A DNA stretch of 60,000 nucleotides, taken from positions 38,752,001 through 38,812,000 of the forward strand of contig OX485806.1 of NCBI GenBank assembly GCA_950295325.1, written 5' to 3'. The stretch comes from Polytrichum commune. Taxonomy: Eukaryota > Streptophyta > Polytrichopsida > Polytrichales > Polytrichaceae. Below are positions 1-11,456 of this stretch, piece after piece; positions within the stretch are counted from its first letter, which is position 1; every line of letters begins with the position of its first letter. A model generated the notes under the pieces. It worked only from the letters and a program-made list of their open reading frames with translations. It did not search any database and was not told the origin of the DNA. A program made the translations under genes and the position numbers.

Positions 1-2297
1 CGTCGTCTGTACAACTATAGGAAAGAAGTGCGGAAGTGTTTGGAAGAGGCACGGCCTATTAGGGTTATATGCGATACAAACGAAATAGGAGAAATTTGTG
101 GGCTGAAAGCCAAATTCGAAGATGCAGTGAAAAGTGTAGCTTACTCTATTCTGGATCTGAACGCCAGATCGTTCGCATGCCATTCACGGAAGAACATCAA
201 GTTTGTAGATGAAGAGGCTCGCAAGCAGTTTGAATTCTATCCTTACCCGCTCAGAGAAGGGTACACCGAGAAATACCTGAGGGAACACTTGAAGCAACTT
301 AGGAATAAATGGAAGAGCTGGTGGTTGGCATATGGAGATTCAAGTACACCCCATGATTGCCCAGATGATGTTTGGCGAAATTGGATACGATATTGGAAGA
401 CACCTGCTGCACAGGAAGAGAGCATGAAGGGGAAGGAACGCAGAAGCAAGGCGAGAACTCCAAGCAAAACAGGGAGAAGACGAAGCAGTGACGCATACGA
501 TGAAGAGGTGATCAGCTTAATTGGAGTAGGCTATGCGGTGCTCAAAACATACGTAAAGGACGCAAGGATTAACATGTGCAGCTGTGGATGTAGGGAAAGG
601 ATGCACTTATTTCCCAAGCGTGGACGAATGCGGAGGGCGGCCCAAGAAGTGCCAGCAACACAAAGGTATGACAATTCCCACCCACCAACACCCTTTGCTG
701 ATTCTTCATGTAAGTATGTGTGGAATTGTTGACATGTCTTTGTGAAAACTCTGGTGCACAGAATTTATGTCATCAGAGGTAATTCTTGCGTCACACACAA
801 CTGACATTGTGAGGGGGATTTTCATTGCAGGGGAGAAAGAAACACGAAGCAGAGCAAGCCATGGGGACTTCAAGAAGTTTGGAGAATGATTGGCAAGTGC
901 AGATTACTGAGAAAGTGAATTTTCTGGAGACAAAGATGATATCCATGGACAATGGCCTTGCCGGAGCAGGTGAGAACATAAAAAAAATATTGGAGCACCT
1001 ACTGAAGAATTCGTCAGGGGGGACAACAACTCCCCGCAAAAAACAGTGTCGAGGCCCCCAACTATCCCCTGTGAATGACAACCAGCGCAGTGCGATTTCG
1101 GAGATTGCACGTGCGCAACATCCCAGAATCGAGCACATGTCTCCGAGGGGTCATTCGCAAATGCGCAATCATGGAGACGGTGCGGGAAGGGATGGGGAGG
1201 ATGATGAAACTCAGGGTTATGATAATGAAGTAGTGGACTTGGGTGATGATGCACCATATGTAATCCCGTGCACACAAATGAAAAAGGGAAATGCCAACTT
1301 TGGGAAAGGGAAAGGCATTGTAGTAATTGACTCCCAATCTGGCGGTGAAGATAACGACGGCAGGTCCAGGGGAGCCCGCATGGAGGAGTATCAGAAGCGT
1401 CGACCACAACAGTTACAAGGAGAAGAGGATAGGGGGAAGAAGAGCAAAGGCACAACAGAAGCTGGAAGGAGGAGGCCGCAAAACTCATATGTTCGGGAGG
1501 ATGCTGTACATAAAACAAGTATCCACATGTATAACTTCTCTGAAGAGGAGGAGAATGATTCTGAAACGGAAACGTTGTCACCTCCAAGGAGGAGCGAGAA
1601 GAGAAGTGTTGCTATAGATTTTGGGGAGGGAGAAGAAACGACAGCGGCTGCAGGAAGGCCACGTAGCAGTAGTGACCGAAAGACAACACAGGCATGTCGA
1701 TCACTTGCCACCCCTGCGTGCGAGCGTGTTCCCCCAACCACCCAGACATACCGCCGACAGAAAAATTCTGATGAGGCACATGGTGTGCAACCCAGTAGAG
1801 GCTCAGGAGTGGCTGCAACAGAGGTGCCACAAACCCTGAATCCCAGGAAGAACGGGGTGAGTTACAAAGCATACTTGTTGGTGCAGTGTTTGTCTGTCTT
1901 TACCACAACATTCATGGAAGTTGACATAAAATTGTGTTTGTACAACCTGGGTGTATTTGAATTGGGTTGATGTTTGGGTTTGCAGGTCCCTTTACGTTTC
2001 AATACGCAATGTTGGCTCCTACACCCAGAATTTCCCGGGAAGGTTGTTGCAGCAGGAAGGGCAGGAGTGTTTGGAAAGTCCAGAGCAAGAAAGCACAAGG
2101 ACCTAAGTGACCAGTGTGAACCAGGGAACCAAATGGTGCAAGTGACAGAGGTATTGTTGCCATTGGTGCCCGTTATGTTTGATGAAGAAAGGCATGGCAT
2201 TCAAAACCTGGACGAAGCTGCAGTGCCTCATGCACCGCGCGACACGTGGTTGAAGTGGGAGTCAAACTATATGATCGAGAAACCCCGATCGTACTGA
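1..2297 (+). CDS. CACTA-associated transposase-like protein (Transposase_24 / Ptta-En/Spm type), 5' partial, three exons, probably degraded
   Basis: Exon 1 is open from base 1 and runs to about 709. It carries a Trp/Lys-rich block (KWKSWW, then WRNWIRYWKTP and SMKGKERRSK) like the plant Ptta/En-Spm transposase domain. Intron 1 has a strong donor GTAAGT at 710 and acceptor TTGCAG ending at 830. Exon 2 (831-1856) encodes a charged low-complexity linker. Intron 2 runs from GTGAGT at 1857 to TTTGCAG at 1985. Exon 3 (1986-2297) encodes about 103 residues (VVAAGRAGV, then LLPLVPVMFDEE and LDEAAVP) resembling the family's conserved C-terminal block, and stops at TGA. Exons 2 and 3 join in phase. The 710 donor leaves one extra base relative to exon 2, so there is either a frameshift or another donor. 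Frames and splice signals are seen directly; the family call is by recollection. Confidence 0.55.
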
Positions 2298-2780
2298 ATC
2301 TTGAAGAATAACACGCCATGACAGAGCATACCGTATTTTGTGACAGCCACAACTTGGGATAGTATGACCAGAGTAGTATCATAGTGATAGCAATTGGGTT
2401 GACAAGAAAGGAGATTATGTTCTGTAGGGTGAGCTTTGGTTGTGGTTCGCACTCCACATTGTAGAATTGCAGGGTGTGGAAGCCTGCAGGGAATTCCTCA
2501 CATGTGGACGGCATTTTGTACATTTATTTTGGTGATTGGAATGGCTGATCATGAATATGTACAAAAATATTGCGCACAATGTGTTGTATGAATAAATCTG
2601 AATGCAACAGTAGTGGTTGCAATTAATGTTGGTTCACCGCATAGTTGCAGAATACGATGGGTCATTTCAAACTGTGAGGGGGAATCAGAACACCGAACCG
2701 CACTTTGGGCATGTCATTTCATGTGTGAAGGCCTTGACAGAGAAGACTAAATTGTGTGCAGAACATGTGTCATGTATATA

Positions 2781-2973
2781 CACATATGGATCCATATGTG
2801 TTTGCAATATTGAATGCGCGCATTTGTCCTCCCAGTGCAAGTCCCATGGAAGTGTATTTGCAGTGTTTGCTCTTTTTATTTGTTGCCCCGATGGACTTGT
2901 ACTGTAGGCGCATTTGCTGTGTATGTGCATTCCATATGTGTGCACGTTGGGCATGCACATGCATGCATGTGCA
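2781..2973. repeat. Two perfect 20-bp palindromes in the CACTA subterminal region
   Basis: 2781-2800 reads cacatatggatccatatgtg and 2954-2973 reads tgcacatgcatgcatgtgca; each equals its own reverse complement. Related CATATGTG and GCATG words recur around them. In known CACTA elements short repeats in direct and inverted orientation near each end bind the element's own DNA-binding protein; applying that role here is inference from position. Confidence 0.6.
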
Positions 2974-3322
2974 CAGTGGCGTTGTTGATGTTTTAATTTC
3001 ATGTCCAACATGCATGTATGAACAACCTGGTGAAACGGAAGCCCTGTATTGGTTTCTGTGACATTGTCATGTATGACCCTATGTACAATTTCTATGAACG
3101 AGCCACACGCTGTTTGCAGCTACGTACAGAGCCAATTTATTTTGTCCCCCCCACTGACGTACACAAACGCATGTGCGTGACATCACGCGTTATGTTTATG
3201 GTTCTTTACAACTGGTCACCACCAACCTAGACATATTTGTGTTCCACCGTGGTGCAGTGGGTCCAAAATGCGCAAAAATTGGCACATTTCCTTGGTGGCA
3301 CGGACCCTGTATTCTAGTAGTG

Positions 3323-3564
3323 TAAGGGAGGTTAAAGTGTACTCTTTGTTTAGGTTCAATGCGTAGGAAAAGATCATGTAAAGAGTAAGAGAATCTTCAA
3401 TTTGAAATCTTGTAATTTTTGCACCTCTATTGCAATTTGAAAACTTGGAATGATGATTTGCATGATTTGCGATGACCAGTGTGACGAGACCAAAGTGATA
3501 AATGTATGTGGAGTTGGTAACGTGCACAATAGGGCTCACTGTTGGAATGATTTGAGAGGATTTT
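3323..3564 (+). repeat. Inverted repeat pair IR242, copy 1
   Basis: This 242-bp stretch recurs in reverse complement at 6172-6413 with only scattered mismatches. Copy 1 starts exactly at the CACTA end. Copy 2 continues beyond that point without a CACTA element. Both copies retain a short frame (3450-3584 here) starting MMICMICDDQC. Confidence 0.8.
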
Positions 3565-3985
3565 CATGGCTGATTATTCAATGAGGTTCTTCGTCTAGTA
3601 GGGTTTCAGGCATGTCTACCTATAACAGACACTTTCCAACTCCACAAGCACTCGTGACCGTTGTATGAGATCGTGAATGGTCTCATGTGACTAAACAACG
3701 ATTGTAAATCATGAAAATCGTGTTTTCAAGTGCAAAATCTTCTAAGTAGTTGAGATTCATCTTTTTCTTCAACCTATCACATAGGCCCTCCCCATTGTGT
3801 TAACTACTAAACCTAGAATGATGTCTATAATGAGAGCGCATGGGACAATCTCATCGTAACACGTGTGTTTTTGGTGTCTGTTCTTAAATACCAGCATGGC
3901 CATACACCACACAAATATGGGCATCTGCATAAGACCTGCGTTCAATTATGACCTATGGACACCTTAAACACTTCTCTTCAATGTA

Positions 3986-4554
3986 CTCCCTCCGTTTCAT
4001 ATCAAAAGTTACGTTTGGACATAATTTGCGTTACGAAACAAAAGATACGTTTGGTGAAAGTTCTTTCAAACTTCGTCAAACGAATTGGAATGTTGCTATA
4101 AACAATGTAAATGTTGTTGCTGATGAACTACCAAGTCAATCAACTAACAATTTACACTTATTTAACAATTGATATTTGAACTCAACCTAAACCCAAACAT
4201 CAACACGGTTTTATGTGTATCATTCGTCAATGGTGATGAACGGGTGTGTTGCCTTCAACAAATTCACGAGCATTCCTAACGATTTCTGCCAAACAACGCA
4301 AAGTGTGAGGAAGTTTGCCCCTGCGATGCAACGCTGCCTTTCCCATGGGCTTCGGTGCCATCTGCCCAAAATGACGGGCTTCCAATGAAATTGGCGTTAA
4401 AAAAAAAATTGATTTTTTTTTGGACACCCCTTGCTCACCGGAAAGTGCTTAGTGAGAGCTATACAACACACACAATTTCGTGCTAAAAATGCGAAAAATG
4501 ACCTTAATCCCACATATTTAGTGAAACGTAACTTTTGATATGAAACGGAGGGAG
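3986..4554. mobile_element. Stowaway-type Tc1/mariner element, 569 bp, intact TIRs
   Basis: The element is bounded by TA dinucleotides at 3984-3985 and 4555-4556. Its 31-bp terminal inverted repeats are perfect and begin CTCCCTCCGTTTCATATC, the canonical Stowaway start. It is longer than most Stowaway MITEs. The interior holds a minus-strand frame (4227-4427) with the stretch GKLPHTLRCLAEIV, which may be a decayed mariner helix-turn-helix but is too short to call. No catalytic DD[D/E] motif is seen, so it is non-autonomous. Confidence 0.85.
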
Positions 4555-4556
4555 TA

Positions 4557-6097
4557 CTACTGAAGGTGCCTCATGTCATGTCCTGGGGTGTTAATCCTGA
4601 ATGGTGATGAAAGGTTTCCGGGGTTTTTTGATATTGCGCTTCCTCTGGGTGTGCCATGTCTTATTACCCTTGTGGTAGAATTGCTCACATACATTACCAT
4701 AAAAGGGAAATATCTCCTTGTTGTCTCAGGTGCAATCTCAAAAGCTTTCATAGGTACATGTTGATCTGAAAAAAATGGGTTGGATGTAGATTGACTCTTT
4801 GTGTTCCAATTAATTCTGCACTACAGTATCTCAAATTGTATTCTAGTTCACAAATCAATATGAGTAGACCTAAATGAGTGGATACATTCTCAAACCGCTA
4901 ATGGATACATCTGAAATATAATGTTGACTTTGTTCTAAAGTACTTGTAAACTTTGCAGTGTCATATTTGTTGCTTGATCTTGAAAATCATCATCGCACGA
5001 CCTGTATAGAGCCACGACTAGAAATTTCGGCTTGGAGCAGCATGTGCAAGATATGTATTGACCCAATGCTATTCAGTGTATGCAGGGTGAATGTGAGGCC
5101 GAGTAGTCGGACTAGATTGACAGATTGTTAACTGTGGAAATTCTATACTAGTGCATTGTTTCGTTATTCTAAACAAATAGTCCCAACATGAGTGAAATAT
5201 AGTAAGAAAAGGGAGGTGGCTGTTTGTTCTATAAGGGAGTGCTGAACAGCTTTAAGACACGGCGGTTGCCTCGCAATGTTGAGAGCAATTCGAGCAACAC
5301 TCTCTCAGAGAGCGGATGAGACATCACTCTTGCAAAGCAAATTGCAATTATACTATTATGTAATTCACATGCTCGTATTCCATTTCCTGAGATCCACACC
5401 TGGATGTAGGTTGCATGCAAGTTAGATTGATGCTAAGAAGTTCTTAGCAGTTTTTTGTATAAAACAGGGTGCATGGTGATGTATGCGAACGTGAACCTTG
5501 ACTAGCAAGTGATGGACAGGTGAAGGAGAATGAACTTGACATGAACTACATAAGGTAGACGTGGGGTACTTCAATTATTTTCTGTCTGCACCCATTTCTT
5601 GTAGATATGAAACAGACAATTAGTGCGAGATAATTAGCAATCCAGATCGTGCCTGTAGTCATTTGCCTCATTATTTTGGGGTTCATATGAAATTTATCTG
5701 ATTCATTATCAAAATGAGGATTTTCATGCTCATTAAGTGGTCATATACGACACCAGGGCCTAAATCATGTTGACTGTTGAGGCCTAGAATGAATAGCAGA
5801 GGTCAAATATTATAGTTAAAAAGAGATTGGACTACATGCTTACAATAATTTGCCATTTGATCATCTCATGCCATGCAAAAATGAAAGTTTGATCCTCAAT
5901 GAACCGATATAGAAAGTTCTTTGTTCAACCACTCACACCAACTCCTATTGTGCACTATAAAATTAACCAACATAAAAAGCTTTGTATGCAAAATAATCCA
6001 CTCCTAACCATGACTTTGGTTGAATTAAAGGATAACCCTAATATGTATCATTTGAAATCGGAAAGAAATTATTCATTTACAATTAAATAACTTGTTG
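4557..6097. other. No recognisable feature
   Basis: AT-rich sequence without a coding frame I recognise, a TIR pair or an RNA gene. Only short random frames are present. Confidence 0.5.
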
Positions 6098-6286
6098 TTA
6101 ATAAATCGCGGGCTTTAAAGTATCATTTGCCTCTTTCACTGACAGGTAGTTAAACAAGCGTTCCACAAAACAAAATCCTCTCAAATCATTCCAACAGTGA
6201 GCCCTATTGTGCACGTTACCAACTCCACATACATTTATCACTTTGGTCTCGTCACATTGGTCATCGCAAATCATGCAAATCATCAT
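6098..6286 (-). other. Small conserved frame of unknown function inside IR242 copy 2
   Basis: This 62-residue frame starts MMICMICDDQC and carries Cys and His residues spaced C-x2-C-x3-C, then a C, and finally H-x3-HC, which could bind a metal. The first 38 residues are unchanged in copy 1 (3450-3584), while the C-termini differ because the repeat ends there. No family is recognised, no start context or partner supports expression, and the shared frame may simply reflect recent duplication. Confidence 0.25.
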
Positions 6287-6413
6287 TCCAAGTTTTCAAA
6301 TTGCAAAAGAGGTGCAAAAATTACAAGATTTCAAATTGAAGATTCTCTTACTCTTTAAATGATATTTTCCTACGAATTGAACCTAAACAAAGAGTACACT
6401 TTAACCTCCCTTA
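6172..6413 (-). repeat. Inverted repeat pair IR242, copy 2 (CACTA-free)
   Basis: Reverse complement of 3323-3564. Beyond 6413 it runs on through tatcatgcatg with no trace of CACTA sequence, so it acts as a pre-insertion reference for the CACTA junction at 3322/3323. Confidence 0.8.
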
Positions 6414-7103
6414 TATCATGCATGTAGCAACCAAAGTGCACATGATATTACGAAGGGTTGCAGTGCTAACATGGATGCATAATATATTTTCTTCATCATT
6501 TATATGCACATGTCTTATCTAGACACTTTTGGTTCTTCTAATCACTTGTGTATTCTTCTAAACCAGCTTAAGAGTTTTTTTAAAAATTTGTAGCTTTGGA
6601 ATGGAAGAAAAGGGATTTTCCTCCCTAGTTTTTTTTCTTCAGATTATTGACACAAGTGTGGGAAGCAACAAACAAGGGAGATTGCTTCAAATATGTGGAT
6701 TTAGTCCCTACTTTTGGCGAATTTACAATTAATTCTATTGTTCCTTTTCCATTTCATAAACATTATGTGAAAGAAACAATAGTTCATATTTCATCGATTT
6801 GCGTAGGTGTTGAAGAATGGCATATAGATATTCTAAAACACATGTTTTCTTCACTTCTCTTTCACTCACTTGATTCCTATACTATTGTACTATAAGAACA
6901 ACATTTCTATATATATAGAAGAATCGCACTTATATTTAACAATGGTCACTTTCTAATGGCACCTTCAAATTTACATTGACCGGAGCACTTTCTTGGTCCA
7001 CTTTATCATGCTTGCACCCTACTATAAATACATCAATCTTAATGCCTCATTGAATTAAGTATGCAATGTACTCTTATTTCATCAAGTACGATACAAGACG
7101 TAC
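6414..7103. other. No recognisable gene
   Basis: AT-rich. A frame at 6647-6895 (82 codons) is unlike any family I know and has no neighbouring signals. Confidence 0.45.
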
Positions 7104-7620
7104 TTGAGGGCGATTATGATAGTTGTTCCCATGTTGTTTACTTTAGTTAATTTCATTTTTTTATAGTTACTAGGTGGCACCGGGAGAAAGCTTCAAGGTG
7201 AAGCATGAGAAAGGAATTGTAGGAGGCAATTAATTTAGATTGGCCAAATGATTTGCCTTGTTACTCTAGGTTTTGTAAGAGGTAATTACTCACACAGAGT
7301 ATTTGTCTTCACTCTACATACTACATCAATACGAGGGCCCTTGATGATAATAGAGGTCAAATCTACTCTTCAACTAAAACTTCCACCTTGACATGTGTTA
7401 CAAACATAAAAAAATTGTAGTTATGTTCAATGGTGGCCCCAGTCTGCAACCACACAAAGATTAGTTGAAGGTGTTAAATGGCCCTACAAGGCATAGTCGA
7501 GGGTGGCAATAATGTTTCTAATTTACCTTCTTTAGTGTTATTTTGTTTGTAATCGTTACTAAGTGGCACTAGGAGAGACCTTCAAGGCCAAAGCATGGTT
7601 TGTAGGTGGCAATCGAATCA
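7104..7620 (+). repeat. Diverged direct duplication, about 400-bp spacing
   Basis: About 7104-7230 and 7500-7620 share an ordered series of words: gttactaggtggcacc against gttactaagtggcact, then aagcttcaaggtgaagcatg against accttcaaggccaaagcatg, then gtaggaggcaat against gtaggtggcaat. It is an old tandem duplication of non-coding DNA. Confidence 0.5.
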
Positions 7621-7756
7621 CGCTAAGACAATTGTTACACTACAATTCATAAATAATTTGTTTGCACTCCACAAATTACACCTAGAGGGACGATAATTAA
7701 GATAAACTTTCCACTTCAATATTAACTGCAAACTCACACTTTTGTAGTATATAAAT

Positions 7757-9540
7757 GTAGTAAGTTTTTGGATTCTCTTAAAACAACAAAACCCAGGGAA
7801 CAAGGTCTCCAGGAAGACTGAGCTAGTGTCTATAAGGGTTAATGTCACATTGGATTAAGGTTCTTAATAACATTTTAGGGGTATTCTCATTCTTTACTCT
7901 CTTCAATATTAACTTATCTCATTCTTTCTCTTCCTTATTGATTCATATGTGATGGTTATGTCGTGAGTGTTGTCTGTCCTATCTTCAGGGAAATGTTCTA
8001 TTACTCTATGGTTTTCAACCTATGTCAGTCGTGAAGCTCAATAGCTTGGCAAGTTATCAATGGCTCATAGTCTGGACAAAGTCCGGGGTAAAGTCTTTAG
8101 TAACCGTATAGTGTTTGCTCATCATGAATCACAATTGTGTAATTCAACGAGTTAATAAATTCTTTAATTAACTTACAACCATCATGCCAAAGTTGCAGAA
8201 CTGGTAGCCATCATCTTTTCCTTCTGGTGTACCTGGCTACTCATCTCAAGATCACCCACATTGTTAATACACAAAGCAATGTATAATAAGCTAGGCAATA
8301 TCCTGTGTTAAAGCTTTAATCTGTTAATTTTACTCAGTATTAGCACAAGAATTAATCTTACTCTTTGCTGGTAACGTCTCCTCTTTCTCAGGTAACGCCT
8401 GTCAACCTATGGCCTACCAGCTACTGACGCCTTGCCTTCATCTCTCTCTCCTACACAGACTCTACCCATGCTATATCCTACCTCGGTGATTGCCAGGTAA
8501 TGTCTGTCTCTATCATTCCCACTTAAGACTTTAATGCTGGCTATGGCCACTTAGTCTCACTCGGTAATGGCCTCGCCCATCCCAGGCCTCTCAATCTTCA
8601 CTATCTTCACGCATGCTACTTGCCTCATTTGCTCTCTTTCTTTCTTTGAATCTCCAGCCCCTTGGCCGGATGGTATTGCTATCTTATTCATGATCAGGCG
8701 ATCGCCCCTCTCAGGCGACTCATCCTCAATTCTTCCTCTCTGTCCCTCTGGTTATAGCCTGATTATCACTCCTCGACAATGGCTTAAGGTTCTCACAGCC
8801 TGCACTCTTTATCTTGCCTCTCAAATCACCCGGTATGCCCTCGGCTATTGCCCTCAAGGGTTCTGATTATGGCATGATACTTCTCAGTATTAGTTTTCCC
8901 AGACATTACTCTTCAAATTCTCGCTCAACCCTCTCTTCTCTCTGGCCTATCGCCTGATATTTCTTTCACTTCCTTTGTTAATAAAACAACTTTACTCTCC
9001 CAGTTGGACACTTCTCACCAAACCATTTGCATGACTCACATTCGATTATCAAGTTCTTACATATTCATGTCAACACTCTATTCCAAGACAATTGCACATA
9101 CACACAACACCACTTGCACTCTAAACTCGTCAAGATTATAGCATTGGTATTGTATTTCACTTCAATGTCACAGATCAAAAACTACCAGAGTCCAAATCAC
9201 TCGGCTCTAAGAATTCTATGTCTAAGCCCACAAGCATCTCACTTGGGGTTGCCTATTAGCCCAACCTCAATCTCTGAGTGTTGGTGCATCCTCTAGCCTA
9301 TTGCCTTCACTACGAGACTATGCCTGATTTCTAAACTGGAAAATAGCCTGCCCTCTACCTAGGTTGTCCTCTCCTCATAGTGCCGAGGGAGAGAGACAGT
9401 CGGTTAGCCTTGTAACCGCCTCTGCAACGGCGATAGCCCTTCCTTTTCACACTGACTGGCCTACAGTGGCTAATAGCCGGATGATTCTCATCAAAAAATG
9501 GAAATTGTCTCATTCAACTAGGCGATAGCCCAAAAAATGG
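7757..9540 (+). repeat. Dispersed repeat R1, copy A
   Basis: The stretch gggaacaaggtctccaggaa, followed by actgagctagtgtctataag, recurs at 47440-47527 on the minus strand and, more diverged, at about 58580-58640 on the plus strand. From about 8380 the sequence turns GC-richer and is studded with a near-palindromic decamer of the form GGC(T/G)AT(A/C/T)GCC, for example in ggcgatagcc and ggctattgcc. The open frame at 8567-8866 is a by-product. No gag, pol or transposase is seen. It could be an LTR or non-autonomous element, but no ends with target duplications were found. Confidence 0.6.
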
Positions 9541-10080
9541 TTCTACAATAAACAAGAAAGAATTTGTAATTGCAACTGAAAGTGGAGTCCGAACCACAAC
9601 CACAACCACTCAAATAGCTGTGTATATAATCCAACAATCGGCTAGTTAAAAACATGGTCCCAAACAACATGGGTCTAAAACCGTGTTCGTTAAATTGATT
9701 GAATGTTCAATTTAAATCCCTCTAGATTGGTTGGGCCAATTTTACAAGCATGCTCAATTCTTTGATTGGTTTTTTTGTGAGACCATGTATTTATTACTAT
9801 AGATGATAAGTAGGTTTGGCACTTTGATGATAAAGTGCTAATTTTTTGAGGTAACATATGAATTTTTGTGGAGGTTTCCGAATTAAAAGAATAATGAAAA
9901 ATGGATAATAATTTTAAACTGAACATGGCTATCACCTAGGGTAATGAATGGATAACCACTAGTAGCATGGGGCAATGATATATACATAAAAGAAAAAATG
10001 CCAAAAAAGAATATCAGCCGGGAGCCAAGACAACATCACATTATTTCTATAGAGAGGTGGAATATACATAGGTAGGTGGC
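9541..10080. other. No recognisable feature
   Basis: AT-rich sequence between repeat R1 and the HUH relic; nothing supportable seen. Confidence 0.5.
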
Positions 10081-10089
10081 CCCAACCTA

Positions 10090-10890
10090 GTAAGTGGGGC
10101 TATCTAAAAAACCTCCTCTTCACTTTGTTCTTGAAGCCCTCGCACTAGCACATATAGTGGAACTATGCTATTGCTTGCGATATGTTGCACATTAAAATAC
10201 CTCATGTTTGACACATCCGTGATCATATTAAAAAAAAGATTTTGGAATTATATTTCATTTGAATATCATGAGGATTCATTATGATTTTACAAATGAAAGC
10301 TACCCTCCTTCACATCCATGCCTGCAAACCTCAATGGTAAGACTCATGTGGGGTTCCGATAGAATTGCCCACTCTTGCACATATGATACAAAGTTCCCAC
10401 AATAATAGTACCCAAACTCTTCTTCATATGAAACCATGCCCATTGAGATAATATTGCTATAAGATAGACTCACACAATTGTTCAAATCCACTTTCTTGAA
10501 GTTCACATATTCCGTTTTGCCTTTATTCATGTCATTGCCGACACAATGATGCATAAACTCAAAATGCTCCTCACCATTTTCCTTCATGCAATATCCAACC
10601 ATCCCTAAGAAGGTATGCAAACCTTCATCCCTCAACTTTTTGCAAGACACAACATAACATGTGGGAGGATTCTCATGCCATCTCAAACACACCTTAATTT
10701 TCTTGTTCAACATAGGTGGACTATTAAAATTCCCCTTGACCACTATTTTGAAATGTGTGTGGGTTAATGCACTGCCCCTCTCCGCAAAGTACATTCCTCA
10801 ATAAAAGCTCCTCAAATTCGCAATAAAACTAACATCAATATCCACTCCTCCCACCTCAATTGTAACTGAAGCTTCAATGTACTTAAGATA
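10090..10890 (-). pseudogene. Relic of a Rep-type HUH endonuclease, possibly from a Replitron-like transposon
   Basis: The longest intact frame is 10300-10794 (164 codons). Residues 10-16 read LTHTHFK, an H-x-H motif as in the metal-binding step of HUH nucleases. Residues 67-73 read GYCMKEN, giving the Y-x-x-K motif of the catalytic tyrosine. The 54-residue spacing is close to that of single-tyrosine Rep domains. In-frame coding character extends upstream to about 10890 past a TGA just before the first ATG, and downstream in another frame to about 10090 (GFKNKVKRRFFR), so the gene is broken. Known HUH enzymes nick and rejoin single-stranded DNA for rolling-circle replication or transposition. 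Alternatives are an endogenised CRESS-type virus Rep or a Helitron fragment; no helicase domain or terminal structure was found. Motifs are seen; family placement is inference. Confidence 0.5.
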
Positions 10891-10894
10891 CCCA

Positions 10895-11456
10895 CAAGTT
10901 CACTCTTACGCTTCAGAACGTCTAAGAACGCACATCCTCGGAGCCATGAAAGCAACACCTAATACAAACACAATGCATACACCCAAATTTTGATATGTCT
11001 AACCTAGCCAATTGACAACATCGCCAAAAATAACATGTAGAGAGGAGCTTGCAGTGGTCTCTAACCTCAATAAAACAATCCATTATACATACAACCATAT
11101 ATATATATGTGTGTGTGTGTGTCAGTTGTATACAACCCATGCAGTTTCGCCACCTTCCTAAGAAAATTGGCACAATGCACAAGTCAACACTACTTGCTTG
11201 CCCCCGCGGCCTACAATGTGGCTTAATGCCACCCTCACCCCCGTAGGAAACGTTCCCCCCCACCTAGTGGTCCAATCCCAACACAAGGCCTCAACATATG
11301 TCCAGCTTGGCGCCCCGCCCTAATGCGTCTAAAGAAGCCCCACTTATTGGTCTCAAACAACAATGTTCCAAACAAATGGTATTAAAAGTCTTCTAGATCC
11401 TCACTTAGATCGATTGCCCCAATTTCACAAGGATGTTGCTTAGAGCCATGTTTTGT
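10895..11456. other. Non-coding stretch with a short TA/TG microsatellite
   Basis: The only structure seen is an alternating (TA)n(TG)n tract at about 11097-11122. The minus frame at 10922-11263 has no recognisable domain. Confidence 0.4.

Larger units (their letters stand above)
1..3322 (+). mobile_element. CACTA (En/Spm) DNA transposon, right-hand portion, cut by the window edge
   Basis: The element ends at 3322 in TAGTG. Read inward on the minus strand the end starts CACTACTAGAATACAGGG, the form typical of plant CACTA termini. The three bases after it are taa, fitting the 3-bp target duplication of this superfamily. The sequence just after the end (3323-3564) recurs inverted at 6172-6413, and the similarity stops exactly at the CACTA end, so the boundary is supported independently. 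Inside are a spliced transposase-like gene (1-2297) and a 3' subterminal stretch (about 2700-3300) with palindromes built on CATATGTG and GCATGTG. The left end lies before base 1. Confidence 0.72.

Noticed and set aside
904-1587. 227-codon minus-strand frame opposite exon 2
   Set aside because: Shadow of the charged, low-complexity CACTA exon on the other strand.
2617-3230. Several overlapping 60-108-codon frames
   Set aside because: They lie in the CACTA subterminal repeat region and carry no domain.
8567-8866. 99-codon frame, plus strand
   Set aside because: Lies in repeat R1; not preserved in copy B, and no domain.
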